64,000 nt of DNA from Parascedosporium putredinis (lineage: Eukaryota; Ascomycota; Sordariomycetes; Microascales; Microascaceae), in contig CASHTG010000002.1 of the NCBI GenBank assembly GCA_949357655.1, forward strand, positions 124,001 to 188,000, read 5' to 3'. Under the pieces are notes generated by a model. The model was not told where the DNA came from and made no database searches. It worked only from the letters and a program-made list of their open reading frames with translations. Positions 11,131 through 24,429 of this stretch are shown here, piece after piece. The position numbers and the translations under genes are program-made. Every line of letters starts with the position of its first letter. Position 1 is the stretch's first letter.

Positions 11131-14100
11131 GATCAACTGAATTTTTCAAATATCCAGGAATTGAATGGCGACCTCGGAGTTTCGCACTGTCATCCTGGCG
11201 ATACATGTCAAGAGAGCATCAGGCCTTTTACCCCCTCACATTCCCCCACAAGTGCTGGGCAGGAGGCGCAATTGAGGTCTTTCGTGTCTGGTGGGGCCAT
11301 CAATCCACTAACACACAAGTCCGCTGTTGGATGGTTGGTCTAGCGCATAGAATCCTTAGTGTCGAACATTGCAATGATAGGGGCGCTCCACAGCCGATCC
11401 TGTCCGGATCCCACTCTTCTCTTCGCCCAGGCGTGGTTGTGGAACACGAAAATGTGGCGTCTCATCCTGTAATGTCGTGATACAGAGAGGAAAGGCAGGG
11501 GAGGATGTTGGCCGACTAAAGGGATGAGTGAGTTGAATTAGAAGCAGCACCGAGAAAGGGGACCACGTCCTCCTCCGAAGGGCTCCGCATTTGGACCCAT
11601 TTTGTTCGAATTCAGGACCCGGTGAGAAGTCGAGGATCATCCGGGTAAAAGTAGCGTAATATTTCAAGGGGAGCAGCATTTTAGCGGTTGTTGCCCATTT
11701 GGGCCCCCATGGTGGCGGTCATATCCTTGCCCCATTCGCCTCCATTCTCCCCAATTGCCCGGTTCCGACAAGCGTCCTGACTACTGAATAGGCCACACAG
11801 AGGAGCTCATCACACCGACTCCAGGGCGGAAAGAGCGATGGGAAGAAGAGATAGTTGCGAGAGTTGGGGGAGAGAAAAACGTATTCGGGGATGAATTGTG
11901 GTATTACAGGGGCAGTCAGCGCAGAAAGCATCCGTTTGATGCTAGTGTTTTTGCGCCACCAAAAGCCTGCTCGATGTCCGCGACAGTCGTTTCCTCCCTC
12001 CCATCAGACTAATATAGGTAACAAAAAGCGCGTCCAGGGACTCTGTCCTCAGGACCGCTGCGGAACCAACGAAAGAGCAATGCACTTGGCCCGTCCGCCA
12101 GGCAAGGCAAGGGAAGAAGAGAAAGATCAGCATATTCGCAAATCCCGAATTTCGGTCGAAACAAGATCGCCCGGCAGCAAAACGCGTCACCTTCCTCCTC
12201 CACAGGAAGATCGTAGTGGAGTCGTGGAGCGTTGTCGTTCCCAAGGAACAGGCACCACCACCTCACTCTTGTTTCGTGCGCCAGCATCCCTCAATTTATT
12301 TGCGGGCTAAGGGGTGGAGCGGATCAGCCCTCCTCAGCCAGTCCAGCGTCGCATCTGCGCGTCAACCCTCCCATCTGGGGGCAACATTGAGAATTTCAAC
12401 CCCATCTTCTCGCATCTGACGACGGATATAGCAAGATCATCCGAAAATGAAAGAAACGACAGAAAACAAGGGCCGTCGCTATGACTGTCCATGAAGAGAA
12501 AAAAAAAGAAGACAAAAGTCAACATGGAGTCAAAAAGGTAGAGCCTTGGAGTCATCCATTAATCAAATTCTCTGGCACCACCATTGCGTGTTCTCCTTGA
12601 ATCCATCAATCAGCTTCCCACCAATCACGGAATGCCGACCCTGGCGCCGCCAGGGCCCGGACTTTGGTGTTCTTTTTATGCACGCCTTTGTTCTAAAAGA
12701 GCACCTCCGTCATCTTCCCTTGATACTTGTAGGTTGCTCAAAGCTAAGCAGGAATGGGCAGATGGCGCGAGTTCCCTCTCCGCCCCTCCCCCACCCTGTG
12801 CCGCGACCTCATACACGTCCTCTTATTAATCTCAAAGGGGAAGGATTTGACGCAACGAGGCGAGATGGATAAGCGAGAATCATTTTATCTATCGAACACT
12901 GTAGGCATTCGTCGACCGTCATCGGGCTGCTTGAGGATTCTATTCCTGGATTAGATGCTCTTCATGATGCTCGTCGAGGGGCGGAAGCATTGCGTCTGCG
13001 GGTTTATATCTGATAGTAATTGATAGTCATCGGGACGAAAGTGGAAGCCGGAACAGGCGAATTGTGAGCCGCTCGCTTCGGGATTTGCCAGCTCTGTTGC
13101 GCACTATTAATAGCTTACCGACCACGGCCATCATGTGCGATTTTACCAAGATAAAAGGGCCCAAAAGGCTCATCATGGCTGGAGACGATACTTCTCTGTG
13201 GGTTTTACAATATCAATTCGTCTTCTAGCTGGAGAAATGGACAGGGTGCTAAGAAAGAGACAAGAGTTATTAATCACCCATGCTCGTGCTTCGTAGATGC
13301 TAACATAGACGACCTTCCGCCCCAGGGGGTTGTCCCAGCATGTCACCATCCTCGCCACTTCGCCTCTTCGTGCGAGGAAATCTAGCCGTCTCGAAATTGA
13401 CTTGTGCGTCATCTAACAGAAGCCTGGGGTCGGGGCTGGCCTGGGGATGGAAGATGCACAGATCAGGCTCGAGCTCCTCGCCGGCCACATGGGAAGAGGT
13501 AAATGTGCGGTTTGGCAGCTTGAAACGTTTTCAACGTTGATCACCCTTGAAGCGAGGCTTAGAGTTGTCAGAGGGCAAAAGACCTTCTGGCATGTGGCAT
13601 ACTGATTCAAGAACGAGGGTGTCGCTGCCTGTCGTGGCTAGGGTGTGTTCTGCATTAACGTCATGGAAAAGGAGGGGCGGATTGTGCAACACACCCAGAA
13701 TCCTTCTCTTAAAACCCTCTCATTTCGATCTCCACCTCTTCGACGATCACTTACACCATTTACAAGTAGAGAGGCCACTGTACATACTTGTATCGTTGCC
13801 TCTGCTCAGTCCAGTTCGAGGGACTAACTTGTCAGAGCAGGGGAACAAGAAAGAAAGTTCAAGCCGCGATGCAGGTCGGGCCCGGCGCATCAATAGTTCC
13901 ACCTCGAAGACTACCCTTGAGCACAAAATCTATCACCAACACCAAATGGACGACTACGCGCATCACAGCGTAGCATCGCGTGGGCTCTCTGAACATGGAA
14001 CATGGGAAACCCCCTAAGACCGCAAAGCACAAAGTCACAAAAGTCACCTCGACTCCCTCCTTCCCCATTCTTGCTCTGTCTTCCGTCATACAAGTACCCT

Positions 14101-17100
14101 TTGAACAAGGGATGGGAGAGAGGAGGGACCAGGAAAAACACCTGCGAGGGTGGGAAAGCTCTCTGAGCCCAGAGGTACTGCCAAAAACAGGCCAAGTGCC
14201 CCGCAGTGAAGTTGCACTGGCATCCGCTGTAGGATTGTCCGGGTTGCCGGCCATTTTGTCCCCAGGAAAGGTGTTGAAGGCCGACGGCCCTGCCATTCGA
14301 ATAGGGAAGGAAGAGCGAGGCGAAGGGGGTAAAAGGCAAAGGTGAAGCTACTGTGAGCCAACCCCATGCATCATAGATCTCGAGTGTGCCGAGCAGTTAT
14401 TTTAGATCGACCCTTCGGTCTCTCGGGTATTAGCTCTGTCGTTCCCAACACTCCATAGCTAGTCGCACAGCTTGACTCAAGGCGGTCAACCAGGCGAATT
14501 GCTCACGTTGCTAGAATGGATATGCTTCGCGGCGAGCGACACGGAGTGGAGCTCAACAATTGTTGACATAGTCCCTACTCTACTCGACAGTTTAGTCTGC
14601 GCCATGGCGTACCCACCAAGACCTTGACTTGACTGTGATGGTGTCACAATAACCCGAGAGGAAAAAGAGACGCCAGAGGGCCCAAGGGCCCCAGGGACTG
14701 GTGTGAAATTCAGAACCAAATCGAGGCAAGAGAAGAAAAGATCAGCTGCAGTGCCCAGAGGATGGCCTTCGATGAGATTCTAGAGTTTCGCAACCGCCAT
14801 GGCCGAGACGGAGACGAAGGATTTTGCTTTTTGAGCACAACCATCCAGATGGTGTTAATCCTAGCACAGATGGGTACCAGATGATGCCTCGAATCTACCA
14901 GCATCTTCAAGCATCCGCACGCGATTTCAGGTTCCAGATGGATGTGGCTGAGGTAGCTCTTCTTGTACCGGTCCGGTATACCAAGCTTATTATACATCTC
15001 AGTTAAGGCCTAGCTGATTTGGGGCCAGCCCAAACCCGAGGTGGCGGGTTTTCTCTCCCGCTCGCCTTTGGCAAAAAGCAACAGCTTCAGAGCTGCCACG
15101 AGGCTAGGTAACGGCTGAGAATTCCCGCTAGTAACGGAGTGGAGAAAGGAAAAGAAAGGAAAAATAACAAAGAGAAGAGAAAAGAGGAAATCGTGAGAAA
15201 AGCAACCCCGCGCATTGTCGGAAATGGTGGCCTTGATTGATGGCTGGATCAATGGATGGCTGGAATAATGAGGGGAGAGCCTGCAACACTACAACACTAC
15301 ACTACACAAGGGCATTGTTGATCAGTGGAAGGAATTTTCAAAGGTCAAGACTTGGCGTTGCCTTTTGTCGAAGGACATGGGTTTATACTAGAGACATGCC
15401 TGTGACGGAGGTACCCATACTTTCAAACGACGTCGACCAATTTTACCACCACGGAGATTCTCTGGAAGGAACCAAGGTGTCTGTGCGGCACGCGGATGGA
15501 AAGGAAAATCTAGCGGGGTACGTACCTTCATTTTTGGAGGAGTGGCTTTCCTCTCTCGCTTGTCTTGGTGTAGCCCGTCCGAGTGAGGGCAGATGGAACA
15601 GAAATGTCTTCTCCCACACCATGCTTCGCTTTGCCTACCAGCCTACCCCCGCCGACTGTGCATTTCATGCGCGGCGCAGGGGAGAGAGAAGTTCCGGTGC
15701 TGAGAGGGGGGACATTCTTTGCCGTACCCAACACACAAGAGGCTTGCGCACAGAAGATTCCCAGCATACAGGCTCTCAAGCGGAGGGTATGAGATCCATC
15801 CCGTAAATATAGCTATGATCGAGCGCGTCTCGGAATCACCAGGCGATGACAAATATATGGTGAAGAAAAATACGGGCATTTGGGGCAAGCCCTTGCCCCT
15901 TGTTGTACGGAGTACGTCCTATCGTATTTGTCAAGCACAGAGTTCTATATCCTCTAGCCCGAAGCCGCCGAGAAGTGACTGTGTCGTGTTCGACGACGCA
16001 CTAGACCCCGCTTTATCGTGGAGGAACGACGGTTCGACAGTCAGGCCCTGTATGAGGGAGCAAGTTACATCAATTGACCTCTTTGGTAAAATCTGCACCG
16101 CCTACCGGAACCCCATTCAATACATTCACGGATCCATGGATGTATCCAGGTCAGAAGAAGGTCTCGGGCAGTTGATGTTCGGCCTTATCGAGGTATTGTA
16201 CGGCCCTATATTCTCTTTGCCGGGGAACTAACAAGGGGGAAAATCGCTCAAAATCAACCCACTTAATAGATGGGTCGTCGTCTTTTCTGGGGGATTCTCT
16301 CTAATTTTTCGGGCCTATCGGCTAGCCAAGCACGTTTCGTAAGGCCTCAGGCTTGAGTCTTCCACTTGGCCGTTCTCAAGGCTCGTCCGCTATGCCAACG
16401 GAAAGCTTAAAGAAGCGCAGTCCAATGTTTGACCCCATCCTTGGATGTCATCTGTTGCAGAGCTTGGGACAGCCTTTCCTCACTGGTGCCAAATGCATGA
16501 TTGATCTGTACGCTCGGCCTTGTGGTGGGGGCGGGTTTTCAAGCGAGACCAAAAGGGCATCGCACAAGTGGAGGATGCGTGAGGAGCGAGTCGAGCTCGG
16601 CTGTTGAGGACCAGCAATCTGGGCCTGAAGGGGGCGGGATGTCTGTTCGCTGTTCCTGGATCTGGATCCTTTCGGCCCTGGCGGGGAAACACCCGGCTTG
16701 CGGTACCTGCTACTGCAGCCACTGGCGGAAGGGCACTATGACTAAAATGGTGCTGACTCCATGCTCTCGTGTACTTGCCCCATCCTGATTGAACCAATAG
16801 CAAGAGGAGTTCTCCTGAAAGAAAGAACTGTACGAAGGATATCTCTTTCCTGAGGAAGAAAAACGAGACGTCCTCATACGTTTGGCTTCCCGTCAAGAAT
16901 TGAGCTTGACCAACATTGTTGAGGTAATCGGAAAATCCACATCTCATCAGTACCTTATGTTACTAGAGAGAATATCTACTATATTTGTGTTGAGGTTGAA
17001 TGAAAAGTGATACCCAGTGAGAAGGGGTAGGAAGGTAGGATCGAGGAATTTCGTCACCCCATCCACCTCCCCTCCACCAGTCCCTTCGATCAATGCCTCT

Positions 17101-18499
17101 CCCCACAATCCGCTCCCCACTTCAGAAGCTCCTTTCGTCCTCGGTACATGAGCGGGAAGGTGCCTGATTAGATTTCACATGAAGGGAAATCCCAAGGAAG
17201 CTTGACCGCTTGTCCGTAAGCCAGGTTTCAACAGGCAAGGGCGGCTGCAGGTTCGGGCTCGTACGTATTCGATGGCTGGTCTAAGAAGGCCGGCTGTGCC
17301 ACAAGAATGACTGCAAACGAATTTGGCCATGTGGACAAGCATGATATCCTAGCAGTTGACGTCGAGATGGTATTAAGGAACGGGCCCAGTGGGGTATTAT
17401 GAGCATCGGTTTGGGATGGACAGCCTTTGATAGCATCTGGTGCAGATGGTATTAAAGGCTAGCTAGGACTGTGCACACTGAGGAAGCCTTTGGCTGGCCA
17501 GTCACTCCCTGGCCAGCGGGTGTGTACTTGTACAATGTGAGTTTGACCCAGCACAGCTGATTAACCTCGTATGAAGCTGACCTGAAAGAAGCACATCCGC
17601 CCTCCCAAACCCCACATCAACAACCGCCGTCGGGTTCAGGCTGGTTGATAAAACAAGCGGAACAGGCCAGGCGATCGACCACAACACCGCCCTTCAGTTG
17701 CTGTCAAGCCAAAGCCTTTCCTTCTCCCGTTTCAGGTCAAGGATCAACGGGATCGCCATGGCCTTCTGTCATCGCATCAGGAATTTAGGGATCGAGAGGG
17801 GTGCAGGGCTGTTGTTCTGTGTTTCATTCGCCAGACCTGGACAAAATATCATCCGCAAACTATACCTCATAATATTCGACTTATAGGTTGGCGTATGTAA
17901 GGGCAGCTCACCGGACCTTATTTGGCGCATGTTTTGATATCCTCGATCATATCAAGGACTTGACGAGGGAGATCAGCAAGGCGTGGCTTGCGTCGGGGGT
18001 CAAGCCATGGTGGCACAATAAACCAAGGATCAATACATCAGCCGCTGAAACATATTGTGCCTGTTTTTCACGATGAAAGAAGAGGCTTCGAGGCTGCCTC
18101 GAGGATCCGAGGTTCAAATTCGACGAAGAAGCAAAAGTGTACCGAGATGAATGTGATTTCTAGATGACTGGTGTGGCTTGTTCTCTCCATACTTCTGCAG
18201 CTCGGTCCCGATGCGTCTTCCTACTTGCACGCTCGCCTCACATCCGTCCTGCTTGTTTAGGATTAGCAAGGGGTATTCAACTGCCCCGCCACTGTCTGCA
18301 TCGCGCAACATGTCATGGTCCTGGCTCGCGACCCTAACCGCTTGTTGTCTAGAACACCCTGTAACTCAGAGGCATTGCTACGGATCTCAGACAGAAGCGT
18401 AGATTGGGGAGAAGGGCGGGCTGCACCAACCAAAAATATCTGCCCTGCTATCCTCACGAGCCAGGTCTCCTTCCGAGGCACAAACCTCGCTGACGTCGC
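11131..18499. other. Long gene-free interval
   Basis: I see no conserved protein, intact tRNA, 5S rRNA or tandem array. Short open frames overlap on both strands without codon bias or splice-site support. The block continues the gene-poor stretch between the NIPA-like and CRIB genes. Confidence 0.45.
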
Positions 18500-21242
18500 C
18501 AGAGCAGCCATCCCCGGATTCACTTCCTCTGAGCATCTGCCACACCAAGCACACTACCGACGTCTATATATTAGTTGGGGGTCGTCGGCTTCTTGGGCAG
18601 GAAACGAAACTCTTGCTTCCGATCCTGTTCTTGAATCCAAGTATTCAAAAAGAACATTGAAAACAAATAACGCGCGGGCCGGCGGGGTTATTCTCCAGTT
18701 CCCCACAGAAGTATTCTCGGAGCTGGTCCCGATACTACTGGGTTTACGACATCAACCCGGGAGCCACGAGACTTGTTTGCAGTGCTCGCGCTCTCTTTAC
18801 ATTCCTCCATTTCGACTACTCCCCCTCCCCTCCCACTCACAACATTGAACCTTTTAGCGGCGGGGTGCAGGCTGCCATTGCCGGGGTCTTACACCATCGT
18901 TCCATATTGCCTCCCGCCCAGAGCACCCACTTCTGACCACCGTGGACGAACGAACAATTCGCCGTAATATCCAACTCGCAATTGACCCGGGCACGCGACT
19001 CGGCCAAGGCCAAATTAGGCGGCCACCAATCCACTTCTCGCGTGGTCAGGCGCTGAACCATTATCGCCTTTCCCTGCTTCCTTGTCGGTCGCATTCGTTG
19101 GCGCTGTTATTATTATTCTTAGCATTGCACCCCATATTTCGCCTATTATCACCTGCAGCTTCATTTCCATCCTCTTGGTCCACCGGCCCTATTCAAGGTA
19201 GCGAGAGGCAGTCCACCGATCCCAAGAGTTGGACTGGACTGTGCGTCTTTTCCTCTCATCTTTTCGCGAACCGGCCCGATCAGAGGCAGAGAAGTAATAC
19301 CTCGAGGTAGAGAGGTATTAGACAGGTGTTGAAAGAACCGGAAGAGACTTCTACTCCTCCCGATACCCGCCAACCTCGCCGAAGCCGTACTCGACTGTGT
19401 ATGGCTTCCTTCACGCCAACCTCCAAGTACGAATACAGCCATAATTTTGCAGTCCAACAGCACACCGTGTTGCATCAGCATTAGATCTCTCTCCAACTCG
19501 TCCAACAACACACCGTGCCCTTTGCCTTCTCGGTCTCTTCCTTTGACCGTCTCGCTGCTGATCCTTCTTGATGCAATCGAGAACGTGTTAATAGGACGAC
19601 CACTCGACCCAGCCGAAAGGCGAGCCCCCTCGCCTCTCCAACGGAAATCGAGCCTCTCTCTCCCTCTCTTGTCTTTTTCATTTCAATTTTTTTCCTCTCG
19701 CGTTCTTCATCATTACCTCGGTTCCTGCAGGAGGCTTTCCTCCAATACCTTCTCGTCCTCTCTCAGTTTCCGCTTCCCTCCTCCTTGCCCCTCTTGGACT
19801 GCTTCTTGCGCATTCATTTCAACCAAGAATCAAGGCATCAACCGGCTATTCCAATCTATGGCCAATTCAGAATTGACTGGATCGCGACAGTCTGCATGAT
19901 TACGGGCTATTTGGCCTCATCCTCATTGCACCCAGATTTGACTGCTCAACGACCACGGCTATTGGTCTCCGTCATCCCTAACCTACCCCAACTCCAACTT
20001 TTGGTCCCCTCCTCCTCGAGGTCGTAGTGGGGTCTCATTTTCTGGCTAATTACCGTCTATCCAGTCCTGGACGAGGAATACTTGTAATACAAGAGTCGAG
20101 GACACCCAGCCCTCCGTCCATTGTCGAAGGCAAAGTGGCGCGGAACAGTGCGTATTGAATCAGCAACTGTGATTGCCTTCTCCCCGGATCCCAGTCGTCC
20201 TCCACCCTTGGCATCGCCAGGCTCACCCACCCCTGCAAGAACGCTACTTTGCACACCCTAGTCCATCCTCGAGTGGGCTCAAACACCAGAACCCCCTTCC
20301 CCTGCCGGAACTGCGCACAGTCACAGTCTTCCCATCCTTCTCAACCCCCTTGACACTTTCAGAGAAAACCACCGATGAGGGGGTCTGTACGAAAGAAGGA
20401 TAGATTATGAGCGCGGACGGATATCTTCCATCAAGCTCCTGCCTTCCTTTCCTACATGACTAGCCCCGGAGTATTATTACTTCTGGTCCAGGTCCTGCAC
20501 CCACCAAAGAGAACGGCTTGTCACCCTCTTCTTGTCGCTCCTTCGCTTTCCCACTGAGAGATCATTTCATATCTTACCACCTGCAGCGTGCAGTCGCGTG
20601 TGTGCGTGTGTGCGTGTGTGTATGTGTGTGTGTGAGTGCGGATGGTGTTATTACATCTCCAATACCAAATTCCTCGACTCTTCGGATTTCCTCCCGCCCC
20701 CGGTCCGTTATAACACAGACAAGGGAACCTAGGAACTGACAGGCATTTCTCCACTGCTTGACCATCCTTTCAATATATTGTTTTTAGCTGGCCTTCCCTC
20801 CCTTCCCTCGACACTCCTCCCTCTTTGTTTCTTTTTTTCTTCTTTTCCCTCTGCTATTTTTTTATCCTTCAACGGGAGAAAACCAAAACTTGCGGCGGAC
20901 CGTGGAAGACATACGCCCTTGATCTGCGAGCACGGCTTGAACCACCAGGGAAACCGAAATAACCAAACCACCCAGTCTGTCTGGTCATAATTAGAACCAT
21001 TCGAGAAACTTGGTAAACGCAACAACACAGACACCTTGTTCCGTGCATGCGAGCCTGTCCCAAGCCGCCCCTAGTTCCCCAGGCGAAAACTCCCAGCTCG
21101 AACTTGCGGCGACGCGCAAAGCAGGAGAAAAAGGGGGCCAAAACGGAACAGAAAAAAAAGGAGCCAAATACTGGACCCAAGGATTGGAGCAGCCTGCATC
21201 CGAGCTCCACGGCTCGATCAACACCCAGTGCATTAAGTCAAG
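18500..21242 (+). promoter_or_regulatory. Probable promoter and leader region of the CRIB gene
   Basis: The plus strand becomes increasingly pyrimidine-rich (CT tracts around 19640-19700 and 20790-20860), as is common upstream of strongly transcribed filamentous fungal genes. It contains a GT-rich tract at 20596-20638. No TATA element or transcription start can be fixed by eye, and a leader intron cannot be excluded. Confidence 0.3.
20596..20638 (+). repeat. (GT)n-rich microsatellite
   Basis: Alternating GT with occasional C or A runs for about 43 bases. It lies about 600 bases upstream of the CRIB gene start. Such alternating purine-pyrimidine tracts can adopt Z-DNA; here that is only a possibility. 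Confidence 0.8.
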
Positions 21243-23820
21243 ATGTGGGTTGCAGCGGCACCGTTGCCGTACTACTCGGCGTACAAGGATACGAAAGAGA
21301 AGGTGAAGGCGAAAAAGAAGGCCGAAAAGGAAGCCGCCAAAGACGCGAAGGAAGGCCTGTCCCTCTCCCGCACGTCTGACACCCTGGCATCCGGCGCTGA
21401 GGCCTCGAGACCGACAACCTCGGCCGCCCCTACATCATCCACCGGAATCCCACTGCCAACTCTCCCCAACCTTTCCGCCGACCTTTTCGAACCCGCCATC
21501 GAAGGACCTCCTTCTCCCCGAAGACTTCGCGCACTCAGCAACAAAGTGAAGCAAGCGTCCTCTGCCGATAACAAACATCGTAGCCATCACCCCTCATTCT
21601 CCACCTCTTCCGCCCTCCACCACCCTCACAACGCGGAGCGCCCTGCATGGGACCAAGTCATAGAAAACATCTCACTCTCTCGCCGTTCCTCGGGCCGCTC
21701 CACTACCAGCAGTATGCCGTCGCGCGAACGACCGGACAGTGTCCAGATCTTGGGCAAAGCCATCTTCACCAGGAAGAATCGGTTGAGGCGAGAGAGCAGT
21801 GCTAACAGTTCGTCCGGGAGCTCACTCTACTCGGCGGAAATGCAGATGGACGGCCCCGGCGGATATGGCAATAAGGAGCCTTTGATACCAGCCCTCTTTA
21901 GCCGTAGTCGAAAGGCTGCCAAATCTGACCCTTATGGTGACTCGGTCATGGCCCACCCACCGTCCTCAGGCAAGCCGTTGATCTCGGGTCCCTACAACTT
22001 TCAGCACGTTACTCACACTCGGCGCGATCACCTTCCAACACTGCAGCGCGCGAGCCGTATGGAACTAGTTGCCGAGTTCTCAACGCTAAAGTCGATGCCT
22101 CATCCCACCGACATCCCCTCCGAGGGTAGCTACATGACAAATGCTCACTTTGCGGAAACGGAAACCCACACGCGGCCCTTTGGAGATCGACCATCACTTC
22201 GAACCAGGCACACGGCACCCAACGCAGGACCTCGTCGCCTTGTAAAGGCGTCGAAATCGCAAGAAAATCTTCGCGCTATCCCTCCCCGGCCTCCCCGGCC
22301 CCCTCGCTCACCCATAATCGAGTCCCAAGAATCGCAATACCAGGCGCCACCGATTCCGCCACCTCGGCTCTCGAGCCGACAATCTATCCGATATGGAGGG
22401 TATGACATGGCGGAGGTTGCCGCCGTCGAGCGCCCACTAACAAGCGGAGGGGGTTATAGCCAACCCGAGCATTTCCACTTTGCACAGGAAATGCACGGGT
22501 CGTACGCTCCATCTCACGGTTATTACCCCGAACCTATGGGGTATGAGGAGCCACTGCCCCAAAGCCATTACCTTCATGCAGTAACAACCCACGACGATGA
22601 GGCGTGGCCACTTACGCCACCTGTCCCCCTTCCACCCACCCCGCAAACCCTAACCGAGGTGCCAGAGGAAGAGGAGCCTCGAGTCCCGAAGAAATCGCGC
22701 TCAAGCGTTCTGAGCACTAGCTCGTCATTACGACGGAGCCGATCCGTTCCCCAGATGCGCCACTTAGTGGACGAGCATGAACCCCGCACCTCTCACCGCC
22801 GGCCGCCGAGCTCTGGCTCAGATACTTTAGGAAGATTTGATCTATTCGCTGCTCAACGAGCCCTCAGGGCCGCCTCTAGAGAAGAAGAAGTACCGGACGC
22901 GTTTGGCCGTAATTGGGAGGACGACATCGATTTCTGCTACGAGCATGAGCTCGAGGCGGACTGCTATTACGAATGGTCTCAAGGCTCGATGATGGGCGGC
23001 CTCGATGACGAGGGAGGGCCGACCCCGATGAGGTTGGAAACTTTCCAATCAGAGCAGAGTTTCAACTCTGGAAGCACACCCGACGCCACGTCGGGTTTTT
23101 CTTAGCCCCCGATCAGTACGATATGCCCGCCCTTAGCCCGGCGAGCCATACTTCCGTCAACGACCCCGAGGTGCTCACCCCGACCGCGCCGGCCGTGCTC
23201 GTAACGTCCAACTTTTCGCTCCCCGCAATGACAGTGGCCTCCAACTCCAGAGGCCGCGGGCCGACTCGCGCGCGTCGAGCTTCAAGGAGTCCCACGGGTT
23301 TCACCTCTCACCCTCCTTGCTCATCCCAACGGACTACCGGCAGCAGATGATGATGTGCGAGGCTGACATGTACGACAACGACGGTGCCATCTACATCGGG
23401 GGCTATTCCGCTTTCAACGACAAAATTTCACCCGCTCACCCTCCCAGCACTGTGGATAGGGTGAGCACTTCGACCATTGGAACCGACTCGACAGGGAGGT
23501 CGGGAAGCACTACCGACGAGCCGCACAAGTCGATGGCGTCGGCGTCAACTTCCTTTACTAGGTTCACCGCCGAGCACGCTGGTAACTGGAGCCCTAAAAG
23601 CGAGGCGCCGCCGAACGAGTGCAGCTTTGTCGAGCAGTTCGTTCCCGGACCCGTTCCCGCGGCTCAATCCTCGATGGACTTTGAGACCGCCGACCTTGCC
23701 CAGGCGCCGAAGCTCAAGTCTCGCTTGGACATTGGTCGCCCGCGAGCGAAGACGACGAGTCTCACAACGCCCCTCCCTTCGGGGGCAAATTCTCCCTCTT
23801 TCCCCGCCCGGACGCGATGA
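21243..23820 (+). CDS. CRIB (p21-Rho-binding) domain protein, probable Cdc42/Rac effector
   Basis: The start MWVAAAPLPYYSAYKDTKEK is followed by a lysine/alanine-rich charged segment. A CRIB motif lies near residues 246-265 (ISGPYNFQHVTH, fitting ISxPxxFxHxxH). CRIB segments bind GTP-loaded Cdc42/Rac, so this is probably a polarity or signalling adaptor. There is no kinase domain. Proline-rich stretches near residue 355 (IPPRPPRPPRSP) and IPPPRLSS could bind SH3 domains; the rest is Ser/Pro-rich and probably disordered. The frame breaks twice: at 23096-23105 (TTTTTCTTAG gives a premature TAG) and at about 23241-23261. Each fits one missing base, and 2578 + 2 bases gives 860 codons (859 residues), continuing through IPTDYRQQM to the TGA at 23818. 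No intron is evident. The domain call is firm; the effector role is inferred. Confidence 0.8.
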
Positions 23821-24238
23821 ACAGGATCTAGGCTTGATGCCATCCTTTTATGCTTGGGGCCGTGGGCACACTCGCTTATTGCAACCATCTATTCTTCTTT
23901 TGCTTTATTCATCAGCGTTCGAGTCACTTTGTCCTCTTTCCGTCGCTTTTCTCAATTTTCTTTTTTAGAAACGGTCTTTTCTTTTCCTTTTTACTGCAGC
24001 TTTCAGATAGACATGCAGCGGCGTTCTCTCATCCAATCCACTTCCCGTCCGTCCTCCTCCTCCTCCTCCTCCATCTACGATTCTACAAAAGTATCGGAGA
24101 GGACATCCACTACATTCACCATGGAAGCTGTGAATCTCGATTCTATTTCCTTTGTCTCCTATACCTCTAGTCATTTCCCCGCCTCTTTACCGTCCTTGGC
24201 CGGTATCTCCTCCGTACGACACGCTTTTGGTCCGTGGG

Positions 24239-24290
24239 TACGTGTGTGAGTGTGTGTGTGCGCGTGTTTGCGTACGTGCATGTGTGTGTC
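24239..24290 (+). repeat. GT-rich microsatellite downstream of the CRIB gene
   Basis: An interrupted GTGT/GCGT/GTACGT tract of about 50 bases lies about 420 bases past the CRIB stop codon, mirroring the similar tract upstream of the same gene. Confidence 0.75.
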
Positions 24291-24409
24291 AAGTGTCAAA
24301 ACTTGCTGTTTCTACTATCATTTCTTTTGGACAACATCTATAGAGCGCATGGTCTTACAAAAATATGGAGGCAGCGGGATCGGGTTCCCCTACCTCACCT
24401 TTCTTTCTC

Positions 24410-24429
24410 ACTCTCTCTCTCTCTCTCTT
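24410..24429 (+). repeat. (CT)10 microsatellite
   Basis: A perfect CT dinucleotide run sits within a pyrimidine-rich block. Confidence 0.85.

Noticed and set aside
18095..18135. B-box-like GGTTCAAATTC as part of a tRNA
   Set aside because: No A-box at the right distance upstream and poor T-stem and acceptor pairing.
4202..18499. RIP-degraded transposon
   Set aside because: Sequence is not AT-rich and no transposase, reverse transcriptase or terminal repeats were recognised by eye; a repeat library search would decide.
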